Assembly (NCBI GenBank): GCA_905215115.1
Contig: CAJMOP010000053.1
Location: forward strand, 1 to 12,378
From: an uncultured bacterium
GTDB lineage: Bacteria > Actinomycetota > Coriobacteriia > Coriobacteriales > Coriobacteriaceae
DNA: 12,378 bases
Direction: 5' to 3'
Made by a program: the position numbers and the translations under genes. Positions 1-6,227 of the stretch are shown here, in pieces (within the stretch, counting starts at the first letter, position 1; every line of letters starts with the position of its first letter). The notes under the pieces are model-generated. The model made no database searches, was not told where the DNA came from, and worked only from the letters and a program-made list of their open reading frames with translations.

Positions 1-51
1 GCCGGCGCCGGGCCCACTATCGGGTCCAACCGCGCCCCCGCCCGCCCGGCG

Positions 52-213
52 ATTTCAAAACCATGCCGGTTTACGGGGCCAGGCCGGGAAGCCCCGAGCA
101 TGCCGCAATCGGCAAAATCAAAACCGCAGGTAGGCGACTTGCGCATTCCGTGAAATGCAGGGTATGGACGGCCGGTCCGGGTCCAGCCCCGTAATCCGGC
201 ATAGTTTTGAAAT
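52..213. repeat. Imperfect long inverted repeat in extragenic DNA
   Basis: The segment 52-88 matches the reverse complement of 177-213 at 31 of 37 positions; the best-kept part reads ATTTCAAAAC, ATGCCGG, TTACGGGGC. About 88 bases separate the arms. The first 265 bases are otherwise GC-rich, hold no convincing ORF and contain further CCGG/CGGG-rich repeats. This looks like an extragenic palindromic element or a small non-autonomous mobile element; I cannot name a family. Confidence 0.7.
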
Positions 214-235
214 GACACTAATTCACTGGCAACCA

Positions 236-253
236 AACTAGATCGTTCTAGTT
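236..253 (-). terminator. Hairpin just past the 385-aa gene, weak terminator candidate
   Basis: AACTAGATCGTTCTAGTT has perfect 7-bp arms around TCGT. It begins 13 bases after the stop codon of the minus-strand gene ending at 266. There is no real T-run after it (TTTGG follows on the minus strand), so termination here is only inferred. Confidence 0.35.
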
Positions 254-265
254 CCTTATCGCCGG

Positions 266-1423
266 CTAATTTCCGATGTCCATCCAGTTGCACAAAACAT
301 TTGCTCGCAGTCGCGTCTCGGCGCACTTCATTGCCTCGGATTTGGCTTTATATCGAATCCCCAAACGGCTGCAAACGCTTTTGACTATGATGTCTAGCTG
401 CTTTTTGTCGTTAAGCATATCGTGGGTTACCAGGAACACGTCGAAACCCATGCTCTGAAGCGCAGTCATACGCTCCGCATCGTGGTCAAGTACCGCGCCT
501 GATCCATGGATGACTTCACCTTGGATCTCGATAATTACTGCCTTCATTAGCATTGGGTTTACAATCACGATGTCCCCGTAGCAGACCTTTTGACCTGCGA
601 TGCTTTGGGCAGCCTCGGATAGAGGGGTTAAATCGTTGAGGTACACGTATCTGAATCCTGAACCACCTAGACGTCGAGAACGACTTAGGAGCAGGACCCC
701 CGCAACCTCGAGTGGAGATGCAGCAATGCCGATAACCTGCTGAGCGGCATCATAAAACTGCTTTCCCCACATTTGACTTTTGGCCTTGTCGGCGAAACGA
801 TGCAGGTCGCTCAGTTCGATGAGCGGCTTTCTCATCCAAAGAGAAGTACCTTTGAGTTTCGTAACCTCTCTTCCATCCTCACGCTTGCTTGTTTGGCCAT
901 CACTATCTGGCTCCTTTACGGTTGCGCGGGCATAAACTCGTTTCCAGGGAATCTCGTCTTCGCCTTCTCCAAGTTCGAACAGATCCTGCGTGCTGGAATT
1001 GCGATTCTTTTCTACCGCCAGTTTTAACTGCATTTCGGCAGCGGGAGCCGGCTCGAAAACAGAAAACCAGCCGCAAAGTTCGTACATAGCCAGTACGAGA
1101 TCTATTTGAGACACAAAGCGTGTCATAGTAAATAACGTGTTTAGCGGATTGGTGACACTAAAGCCAAAATGAGTGTCGATTGTTGTGCCGGCATCCGATG
1201 CCCCATCCCAGCGAATTGTAGAGCGCAATCCCGAGTGGTGATTACAACAACCTGGCGAAGCAACAGCGATGATCGGGGTCTTGAGGACGTCGGTTACGAA
1301 AGGGGCTTGGGATAGAGCTCGCCAACCGTCTTCGGTGTTGGGCAGGCGCGGGTAGAGGTCGCGCACCTGCGGTGGGCAGCGCCAGTAGCGGAATGCGGTG
1401 TTTGCGCAGACGATTTCGTCCAT
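266..1423 (-). CDS. Nuclease-like protein of a Coriobacteriia-type family (DUF559/PD-(D/E)XK-like C-terminus)
   Basis: The protein has 385 aa. The ATG at 1423 follows a good ribosome site (GGGGAG, 7 bases upstream). The N-terminal half (residues 1-130) starts MDEIVCANTAFRYWRCPPQV and contains a W/F-rich block ending FEPAP. Residues 131-195 are low in hydrophobic residues and look like a linker. The C-terminal third carries D284 in CYGDIVIV and E299-x-Q301 in IIEIQG, then a DHDAERMTALQSMGFDV helix. This D...ExQ pattern followed by (A/S)ER...LQ..G resembles the restriction-endonuclease-like fold of DUF559/Vsr-type proteins, with ExQ in place of the more usual ExD. From memory, similar proteins occur in several copies in Collinsella-type genomes. 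The function is unknown; DNA cleavage or binding is an inference. It appears to be a single-gene transcription unit. Confidence 0.8.
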   Translation of the reverse strand: MDEIVCANTAFRYWRCPPQVRDLYPRLPNTEDGWRALSQAPFVTDVLKTPIIAVASPGCCNHHSGLRSTIRWDGASDAGTTIDTHFGFSVTNPLNTLFTMTRFVSQIDLVLAMYELCGWFSVFEPAPAAEMQLKLAVEKNRNSSTQDLFELGEGEDEIPWKRVYARATVKEPDSDGQTSKREDGREVTKLKGTSLWMRKPLIELSDLHRFADKAKSQMWGKQFYDAAQQVIGIAASPLEVAGVLLLSRSRRLGGSGFRYVYLNDLTPLSEAAQSIAGQKVCYGDIVIVNPMLMKAVIIEIQGEVIHGSGAVLDHDAERMTALQSMGFDVFLVTHDMLNDKKQLDIIVKSVCSRLGIRYKAKSEAMKCAETRLRANVLCNWMDIGN

Positions 1424-1441
1424 TTGCGTCTCCCCTGGTAT

Positions 1442-1540
1442 CGGCCATTGACCGCGCGGATTGCGGACATCGCCGATTATCTACTGGGGCATCATGCGGG
1501 TAAGTACCGGAAGCTGACCAAACGCTGGCCAATAGCTTGA
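1442..1540 (+). pseudogene. Short 3' relic of an unknown plus-strand gene
   Basis: A plus-strand frame with high GC at third codon positions runs RPLTARIADIADYLLGHHAG and then KYRKLTKRWPIA to a TGA at 1538-1540. It has no start codon with a ribosome site, and to the left it runs into the antisense of the 385-aa gene. The composition looks like a real protein C-terminus, so I read it as the leftover end of a deleted gene. The parent protein is not recognised. From 1541 to 1736 I see only AT-rich DNA with a 10-bp palindrome (ACGCATGCGT, 1653-1662) and no gene. Confidence 0.4.
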
Positions 1541-1736
1541 CGAGTTCTGCCAAAAATCCCTCGTGTGATAGAAATCCGCTGGAAGGAGCTCTGGGCGTGT
1601 GGTCCCTGTCTCCACATTTGCGCTCGTATCATATGGGTAATTCAATGAAAATACGCATGCGTTATATACAAAACGTGCAATGACGTCAGCAAAAAGGGTG
1701 CGATATAAAATGACGCCTTAGACGACTACGATTTGA

Positions 1737-1772
1737 TTTTGGTGTCAGTTTTGGTGTCAAGCTTGATGTCAA
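1737..1772. repeat. Three tandem 12-bp repeats next to the tRNA
   Basis: The units are ttttggtgtcag, ttttggtgtcaa and gcttgatgtcaa, with a strict 12-bp period. On the minus strand one frame reads KLDTKTDTKIKS and stops. DTK repeats of this kind are familiar from the C-terminal tails of some tyrosine integrases, so this may be an integrase relic at a tRNA integration site. That reading is inference. Confidence 0.6.
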
Positions 1773-1806
1773 AAAGAAAAAGGCCAGAGGCTTAACTCCT
1801 CTGACC
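1771..1806 (-). terminator. Intrinsic terminator of the tRNA-Val gene
   Basis: On the minus strand, GGTCAGAGG pairs with CCTCTGGCC (9 bp, one G-U) around a 7-base loop, followed by TTTTTCTTTTT. It starts 11 bases after the CCA end of the tRNA. It is a textbook Rho-independent terminator. Confidence 0.9.
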
Positions 1807-1817
1807 TGCGCTTTAGA

Positions 1818-1892
1818 TGGTGGGCGATACAAGATTCGAACTTGTGACCCCATCCGTGTGAAGGATATGCTCTACCCCTGAGCCAATCGCCC
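1818..1892 (-). tRNA. tRNA-Val, anticodon CAC, with encoded CCA
   Basis: The 75-nt gene folds as a standard cloverleaf. The acceptor stem is GGGCGAT/ATCGCCC, the D arm GCTC...GAGC, and the anticodon stem TATCC/GGATG with loop TTCACAC, giving anticodon CAC. The T arm is ACAAG-TTCGAAT-CTTGT. The discriminator A is followed by genomically encoded CCA. It reads GUG valine codons. Confidence 0.96.
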
Positions 1893-1917
1893 GTCGCCTT
1901 TCGGCAAAAGAGATACT

Positions 1918-1945
1918 ATCATAGCCTCGCGTTGTTTACCAAGAA
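1918..1945 (-). promoter_or_regulatory. Candidate promoter of the tRNA-Val gene
   Basis: On the minus strand, TTCTTG (1940-1945) and TATGAT (1918-1923) are 16 bases apart, placing transcription start roughly 19 bases before the tRNA. The -35 is weak. TTGGTA with GATAGT (also a 16-base spacer) is an overlapping alternative. Confidence 0.45.
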
Positions 1946-2022
1946 CTTTTTGCCCTCGAATTCAAATTCTTGGGCACATGCCGTTCCATCACAAACAAGG
2001 CGTCCAGCAAACCAGCAGCTAA

Positions 2023-2130
2023 ACCACCATTTACCGCTTGATCCACGAGGTCTCGGGGCGGCAGCACAGGGCGCTGGGGATCTCCATGTGGTGTCCAATC
2101 AATTCAATAACCGGCGTGCAGATGCTTTGA
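2023..2130 (+). pseudogene. C-terminal relic of an unknown plus-strand gene
   Basis: A plus-strand frame open from a TAA at 2020-2022 to a TGA at 2128-2130 encodes IYRLIHEVSGRQHRALGISM and then WCPINSITGVQML. Third codon positions are almost all G or C over the first 24 codons, which is typical of real coding DNA here. There is no start codon with a ribosome site, so it is likely a truncated gene end left beside the tRNA. The parent protein is not recognised. Confidence 0.4.
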
Positions 2131-2132
2131 TT

Positions 2133-2648
2133 CTATACGTGCGACGGGTCGCCTATGCCCGCAATGCAACCGCGGCGCAGATCCTCGGCGAGCCCGCTGG
2201 TCGTACGGTTTCCGGATACGAGGTCCTGGATCCAGGCGTAGTACTGGTTGTCTTTGGGCTCGGGGCTATCGGACAGCACGACCGGAGTGCCGGCGAACCT
2301 TAAGACGGACAATGCATAGACAAGGCTGGTACGTTTGTTACCGTCCTCGAAGATGTGGTCCTTGACCATGTGCTCTGCCACGTAGGTGACCTGGTCAAAG
2401 ATGTCTGCGAAGCGATCGGCCGGCGATTGACCGAATATTGTACAGAATGCACCCGCAAGTACGGACTCGACGCGTCCAAGCTCAAGCGCTGCCCGGTCGC
2501 CTGTGGCGTCGGTTGTATAGCAGCGCCCGACCGTCATCAGCGTGCTGTGTAGGCGCATCACGACCACGGCCATAGCTTCGAGCGAACCGGTATCATCGAG
2601 CACGAGCGGCGCGAACGGATGAGCGCTCCGCTGCATAGCCGCCATCAT
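2133..2648 (-). CDS. doc: Doc/Fic-family toxin (death-on-curing type)
   Basis: The protein has 171 aa, read from the ATG at 2648, whose A overlaps the TGA of the preceding small ORF (ATGA overlap, implying coupled translation). A second ATG follows at once. Residues 98-107 are HIFEDGNKRT, the Fic-fold active-site motif H-x-F-x-D-[AG]-N-K-R in its Doc form. Before it, GRVESVLAGAFCTIFGQSP...FADIF...AEHMVKDH matches the helical layout of Doc proteins. Known Doc phosphorylates EF-Tu and blocks translation; the same activity here is inferred. With about 171 aa against about 126 for phage P1 Doc, it has an N-terminal extension. The frame stays open upstream to a TTG at 2789, so a longer form cannot be excluded. 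It is the last gene of a four-gene minus-strand operon. I see no clear terminator after it. Confidence 0.85.
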   Translation of the reverse strand: MMAAMQRSAHPFAPLVLDDTGSLEAMAVVVMRLHSTLMTVGRCYTTDATGDRAALELGRVESVLAGAFCTIFGQSPADRFADIFDQVTYVAEHMVKDHIFEDGNKRTSLVYALSVLRFAGTPVVLSDSPEPKDNQYYAWIQDLVSGNRTTSGLAEDLRRGCIAGIGDPSHV

Positions 2649-2830
2649 GAGTTCCCCAAGAGCCTGAGCGCGTTGGGCATGCCCGCTATGGTCTGCCGAA
2701 TAGCTTCGTCGATTGACGTGACGCCGTCGAGCATATTCGGAGATGCTGAATTTACCTCGAGCGCAGATGAATGATCTTCTTGAGCAACGCAATCAGCTCC
2801 GTCATCTTGTTGAACGTAGTTCCAAGGCAT
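2645..2830 (-). CDS. Small protein upstream of doc, candidate antitoxin, possibly frame-damaged
   Basis: The ORF has 61 aa. The ATG at 2830 sits 5 bases after a perfect AGGAGG that directly follows the stop of the XRE gene, and its TGA overlaps the doc start. The position between a regulator and a Doc toxin is where a Phd-type antitoxin is expected, but no Phd motif is visible. The protein begins MPWNYVQQDDG, the same start as the 92-aa protein at 6771-7049. Its C-terminal half (VTSIDEAIRQTIAGMPN) has coding-like codon use. The first half has poor third-position GC, whereas another frame over 2752-2805 (starting MTELIALLKKIIHLRSR) is strongly GC3-biased. The gene may therefore be a mosaic or carry a frameshift. 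The antitoxin role is inference from position. Confidence 0.55.
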   Translation of the reverse strand: MPWNYVQQDDGADCVAQEDHSSALEVNSASPNMLDGVTSIDEAIRQTIAGMPNALRLLGNS

Positions 2831-2841
2831 GCCTGCCTCCT

Positions 2842-3531
2842 CTATAGACTTTCGGACGGAATAGCCCGCGAGTCGTACTCCAGGGCGATCGGTTGCCAGA
2901 CGAGGTCTTCGATGGCGCAGCTTAGGGTGTTTGCGAGCGCCAATGCCGAAGAGACCGAAGCGCGGCGTAAATCCAGCTGATTCTGTTCGTAGAGCTGTAT
3001 AGCGCGAAGTTTAACCCCCGATTGGGCGGCCAGCTGTTTTTGCGTTAGGCCGGCCGCCTTTCGTGCCGCTTTGAGACCCTTTTTGTCTGCCTGGGCTTTG
3101 TTCCATTTATCGATGACAATCTCTGCGAATGTATCTTCCGACGCCTCGTGAAGCGGGGAATACGAACCGATAATCCAATCAAGCGGGGCGACTTCAAAGA
3201 GCTCGTTAAAGTTCAAGCTGCTCGCCCATTGCAAATAAGCCAAAACCCAGCCCGCCCAGTATTGCGAGGAACGATCAAGCGGATAGCTCTCCCTACATTC
3301 TGCAGGTTTCAGTCCTGCACTGGCAATTATTTCACGCGCAAGTTCGTCACCCGACATGCCGCAGACAACGCGCGCCACACCACGCTCGAATTGCCTCATC
3401 TCGAGAGAATTCAATAGGATTGTCGTTAGTTCGACAGGACTCAGCCCTTGGTCGCAGAGGGCGAAATCGACTGCCTCGCCCAGCGTTCTCATGGCATCCT
3501 CGAGATACATCTCACTGTAGGCGTGGGTCAT
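2842..3531 (-). CDS. XRE helix-turn-helix protein paired with the DUF3990 toxin (probable antitoxin/repressor)
   Basis: The protein has 229 aa. Its ATG lies inside the end of the DUF3990 gene (20-bp overlap), with GAGAGGGG about 11 bases upstream. Residues 1-75 (MTHAYSEMYLEDAMRTLGEA ... FERGVARVVCGMSGDELARE) form an N-terminal domain that I remember as recurrent beside DUF3990 genes in gut Firmicutes and Actinobacteria. Residues 80-125 are a W/Y-rich linker. Residues 152-211 are a clear XRE-type HTH (LKAARKAAGLTQKQLAAQSG then VKLRAIQLYEQ). The tight pairing with an ART-like toxin suggests that the N-terminus neutralises the toxin and the HTH represses the operon through the palindromes at 4198-4240. 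Both roles are inferred. Confidence 0.85.
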   Translation of the reverse strand: MTHAYSEMYLEDAMRTLGEAVDFALCDQGLSPVELTTILLNSLEMRQFERGVARVVCGMSGDELAREIIASAGLKPAECRESYPLDRSSQYWAGWVLAYLQWASSLNFNELFEVAPLDWIIGSYSPLHEASEDTFAEIVIDKWNKAQADKKGLKAARKAAGLTQKQLAAQSGVKLRAIQLYEQNQLDLRRASVSSALALANTLSCAIEDLVWQPIALEYDSRAIPSESL

Positions 3532-4180
3532 TTTCTGTCATCCCCTCTCGAACGATATCGACGATACGAATTCCCTCAAACGGGTTTTCGGTAAGCAATT
3601 CCCGATACTGCGCCCTTGCCAACTCATCTCGGTCCTTGGCCAATGGGCCATATAGAGCTTGTGGCGCACGTTCAAATCCAGCAAAACGAATGCTCGTAAA
3701 CGCGCGCTCGCTTTTAAGCACAATCTGTTCTCCCAGGTTGCCGAGCTTCATGGCCCGACCCAACTGCTCAACGGTGATTGTGTTGTTCACAAAAGCTCTG
3801 GCATAGCTAAAGTACGAGTCGTCCGCGCGCCATCCCCTTATCACGTCGCAAACGCTCGTGTCAGGTAGAAAATGATCGTGGAGATATTCGCACGCCCCCA
3901 CGGCGATAGCGGTGTCCTTGCGAAAAGAACGATGCTCTACAAGCAACGCTATCCAATGCAGAACTGAATATTGCGGCGATAGCAGGTCGAGTACCTTGAG
4001 ATCGGCCATGTCGAGTTCATATCGATTTACAAAGCCGTCTGCGTCCCTAGAGCATGCCCATTCCCTTGCAAGGTTGAGGCTCTCTGTGCAATAGAATCCC
4101 TGTCCATAGTCGTTATGGACTTTCCCCAGGCCAATCTGGGGAGTCTCAATGATCTTCTGAGAACCATGCCACAGTTCCAC
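3512..4180 (-). CDS. DUF3990-family protein, ADP-ribosyltransferase-like toxin
   Basis: The protein has 222 aa from a GTG start at 4180, with AGGAG six bases upstream. Landmarks of the DUF3990 family are LWHGS (residues 3-7), KVHNDYGQGFYCT (20-32), LAREWA (37-42), DVIRGWRADDSYF (112-124), and LGNLGEQIVLKS (146-157) before an AF...F. The HGS and GxGFYxT strands with a later glutamate resemble the NAD-binding core of ADP-ribosyltransferases, so an NAD-dependent toxin is plausible; the reaction has not been shown for this protein. It is the first gene of the operon DUF3990-XRE-small ORF-doc. Length and motifs look complete, with no frameshift. Confidence 0.85.
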   Translation of the reverse strand: MELWHGSQKIIETPQIGLGKVHNDYGQGFYCTESLNLAREWACSRDADGFVNRYELDMADLKVLDLLSPQYSVLHWIALLVEHRSFRKDTAIAVGACEYLHDHFLPDTSVCDVIRGWRADDSYFSYARAFVNNTITVEQLGRAMKLGNLGEQIVLKSERAFTSIRFAGFERAPQALYGPLAKDRDELARAQYRELLTENPFEGIRIVDIVREGMTENDPRLQ

Positions 4181-4197
4181 GCGAGTCTCCTAACAAG

Positions 4198-4240
4198 TAT
4201 CGCTCTAGCGATAGTATAACATGCTATCGTTAGGGCGATT
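4198..4240 (-). promoter_or_regulatory. Promoter with extended -10 between two palindromic operator-like sites
   Basis: On the minus strand TGTTATACT supplies an extended -10 (hexamer at 4213-4218) about 33 bases before the DUF3990 GTG. No good -35 is seen, as is usual for TGn promoters. TATCGCTCTAGCGATA (4198-4213) is a palindrome with 7-bp arms. A related imperfect copy, TATCGTTAGGGCGATT, lies at 4225-4240, 27 bases away. The inner halves also form CGATAG...CTATCG (4209-4229) across the -10. This is a likely binding site of the XRE protein for autoregulation. Confidence 0.6.
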
Positions 4241-4371
4241 CCTGTATTCAAAGAGAAAGAGAGCAATCCAGTAGCTGTCGGCGGTCTTGGCGAGTGTGGA
4301 GAACACGCCACTTGCACTCGCTTTGGGTTTTGCCGGATTTGAAACGGTAGCATACACAGGGCGTCTTTATA

Positions 4372-4432
4372 TGTAACTTAATAGTTTGCCTTGTAACATC
4401 ATTAATGTTACATTTCAAAATAGCATGTTACA
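4372..4432 (+). promoter_or_regulatory. Symmetric four-half-site operator upstream of the AbiEi-like gene
   Basis: TGTAAC occurs at 4372-4377 and 4392-4397, and its complement GTTACA at 4407-4412 and 4427-4432. The gaps are 14, 9 and 14 bases, so the whole 61-bp block is symmetric about 4402, and like-oriented half-sites are 20 bp (two helical turns) apart. The last half-site abuts the AAAGGAGG ribosome site. The promoter must lie within or next to the block; TTGCCT (4386) and TACATT (4409) with a 17-base spacer are a weak candidate pair. AbiEi antitoxins are known to bind paired inverted repeats at their own promoters. Confidence 0.7.
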
Positions 4433-4445
4433 AAGGAGGCGAGGC

Positions 4446-5435
4446 ATGCGGGAATTCGTTGAGAAGATGCTGCATACGAGGGTCGAGCGTGAGCACGTTG
4501 ACGTCTCGGGGCTTCCCCTGTATCTGAGGGGGTTGTACTCCCTTGAGCGGTGGACCGCCTTCGGCGTGCCGTTCGTGATGGCTTTCCCCATCGAGAACGC
4601 GACGGTGAAGACCATGGCGAAACACCGCAACACGCTGGAGACAGCTCTGGGGATTCCCGTGGCTTTCGCTCTCGAGAGCGCCACGGGCTATAGGGTCGAG
4701 CGAATGCTTGAGGCCGGCCTCGCCTTTGTAGCTAAAGACAAGCAGGTGTACCTACCGTTCCTGGGAGTCGCTCTGAATGGCGGCAAGAGCCATGCGGGCG
4801 ACCGTAAGCAGGTGAGCATTGAGACGCTCTCGCCCCAAGCGCAGCGTCTCGCCATCATGGCGCTCTACGGTGAACTCGACGGAGCCAACGTAACTCAGGC
4901 GGCGAACGTTCTCGCCGTAGCAAAGATGACCGTCTCGCGCGCTTTCGATGAACTCGCTGCTGTCGACCCCTCGATCATCGTGTCCGAAGGGCGCCGACGG
5001 GTCCTACGCCCTGACCGGAATAAGATGGCGCTGTGGCGGCGGCTTGAGCCATACATGGCAAGTCCGGTCGCAAGGGAGCATCGCCTGACCCGCGTACCCG
5101 ATGTGGGCCTTCCGCCAGGAGGAGTTTCGGCGCTGAGTGAGATCTCGATGCTGCAGGACTACCCCTGGCCGACTTTCACCGCGACCAAAGCGCAAGAGCG
5201 CGTCCTAGGGCTGGCGACCGGTGCACGTAACGCTGAATTCGACGAACCAGAGGAGCCCGCGTGCGTAGTGCAGGTGCTGCGCTACGAGCCCGAGCCAGCG
5301 CCCGGGTGTATTGTCGACCCGCTTTCCGCCATCCTATCCCTTCCCGACGATGTGAGGGACGACCCGCGCGTCGCGGGCGAGATCGAGTACGTCCTGAATC
5401 GAGTGCTTGGGGTTGATTATGAAGGGAATCGATAA
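4446..5435 (+). CDS. AbiEi-like winged-helix regulator/antitoxin
   Basis: The protein has 329 aa. I take the ATG at 4446 because AAAGGAGG ends 6 bases before it; the in-frame ATG at 4386 lies inside the operator block and has no such site. Residues 1-110 (MREFVEKMLHTRVEREHVDV..LPLYLRGLYSLE) form an N-terminal domain that includes VYLPFLGVAL. Residues 131-190 look like a winged HTH (QRLAIMALYGELDGANVTQA..LAVAKMTVSRAFDEL). The C-terminal part includes MLQDYPWPT and ends in an acidic, proline-rich region with DPLSAILSLP. It overlaps by 17 bases a gene that was an AbiEii-like nucleotidyltransferase, the arrangement of type IV toxin-antitoxin pairs. It probably represses itself at the symmetric operator. 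The reading frame looks intact although the toxin is not. Confidence 0.8.
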   Translation: MREFVEKMLHTRVEREHVDVSGLPLYLRGLYSLERWTAFGVPFVMAFPIENATVKTMAKHRNTLETALGIPVAFALESATGYRVERMLEAGLAFVAKDKQVYLPFLGVALNGGKSHAGDRKQVSIETLSPQAQRLAIMALYGELDGANVTQAANVLAVAKMTVSRAFDELAAVDPSIIVSEGRRRVLRPDRNKMALWRRLEPYMASPVAREHRLTRVPDVGLPPGGVSALSEISMLQDYPWPTFTATKAQERVLGLATGARNAEFDEPEEPACVVQVLRYEPEPAPGCIVDPLSAILSLPDDVRDDPRVAGEIEYVLNRVLGVDYEGNR

Positions 5436-6167
5436 ATTCAGGGAACGCTTCGCGGGCCGCGAGGGCGAATATGTCCTAATCGGCGGCGGAGCCTGCGACC
5501 TGCTGTTCGGCGAGTCGGGCAAGATTTCAGGGCAACGAAAGATCTCGATCTAGTCCTACTGGTGGAGGCGCTGACGCCTGAGTTCGGCCGCGTGTTCTGG
5601 GACTTTGTTCGGGAAGGCGGGTACGAGAACAAACAAAAGAGTAGCGGGAAGCCACAGTTCTACCGGTTCTCTAAGCCGAAGGACCCGGCCTTCCCCGCCA
5701 TGCTGGAATTATTTGCACGCACCGACATCAACCTGCGCGGCGGGGATTCCGGCCTTTTGCCGATACACATCGGCGAGGAGGTATCTAGTCTTTCTGCGAT
5801 TCTGCTGGACGAGGAGTACTACAAATTGCTCGTGGAGAACAGAGCATCGGCGGGCGGCGTCGCTGTCCTGTCGGTCGAGGGACTCATCCCCTTCAAAGCA
5901 AAGGCGTGGCTCGACCTGTCTGCCAAGCGTGCAGATGGAAAGGCAGTCGATGAGAAGAGCGTAAAGAAGCACCGTAACGACATCTGCCGCCTCGCCACCT
6001 TGCTCGCGGGCAACGAGCGTCCCGCCATGAGCGAGGGTGTTCTTGCTGACATGAGGCGCTTCATGGAGGCCTACGAATCGGACCCCGTCGATCCCAAAAC
6101 AATCAGGATCAAGGGTGTTGGGGCGCAACAGGTCGTTGAGGTGCTGAAGGACGTTTACTTGCGATAA
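5419..6167 (+). pseudogene. AbiEii-like nucleotidyltransferase toxin, disrupted by a frameshift
   Basis: The ATG at 5419 overlaps the end of the AbiEi-like gene. The first frame reads MKGIDKFRERFAGREGEYVL then IGGGACDLLFGESGK and then hits a TAG at 5551-5553. From about 5523 the -1 frame continues the protein perfectly: DFRATKDLDLVLLVEALTPE and so on to the TAA at 6165-6167. Restoring one base near 5521-5524 (for example AAGG for AAG) would give a protein of about 249 aa. GG...F-R-x-T-x-D-L-D-L is the nucleotidyltransferase signature of AbiEii/AbiGii-type toxins. The break falls just before the catalytic DLD, so neither piece has both the GG motif and the DxD. The downstream frame could only restart at GTG 5562, after the DxD. 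I see no slippery heptamer, so programmed frameshifting is unlikely. A sequencing error is the alternative. Confidence 0.85.
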
Positions 6168-6181
6168 CACGTATACATGAC

Positions 6182-6210
6182 GCGCCTTCAACCAGAACGA
6201 TTGAAGGCGC
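6182..6210. terminator. Perfect 10-bp hairpin between convergent genes
   Basis: GCGCCTTCAA and TTGAAGGCGC form a perfect stem around a 9-base loop, 15 bases past the stop of the AbiEii-like relic. There is no T-run on either strand (CTTCT follows on plus), so it may be a weak terminator or act with a factor. Confidence 0.5.
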
Positions 6211-6227
6211 CTTCTCCGCGAGCATTG

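Noticed and set aside
1242..1553. 103-aa minus-strand ORF at the start of the 385-aa gene
   Set aside because: Overlaps the well-supported start of that gene out of frame and shows no domain.
1932..2303. 123-aa plus-strand ORF
   Set aside because: Its right half is the antisense of the doc coding region and its left half has poor coding composition; another plus frame in 2023-2130 looks more coding-like.
2133..2792. Longer 219-aa form of Doc from a TTG at about 2790
   Set aside because: No ribosome site at the TTG; the ATGA overlap with the upstream ORF favours the ATG at 2648. The Arg-rich extension is kept in mind because the upstream ORF has frame problems.
5515..5530. Programmed -1 frameshift in the AbiEii-like gene
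   Set aside because: No X-XXY-YYZ slippery heptamer and no obvious downstream stimulatory hairpin; simple base loss is more likely.
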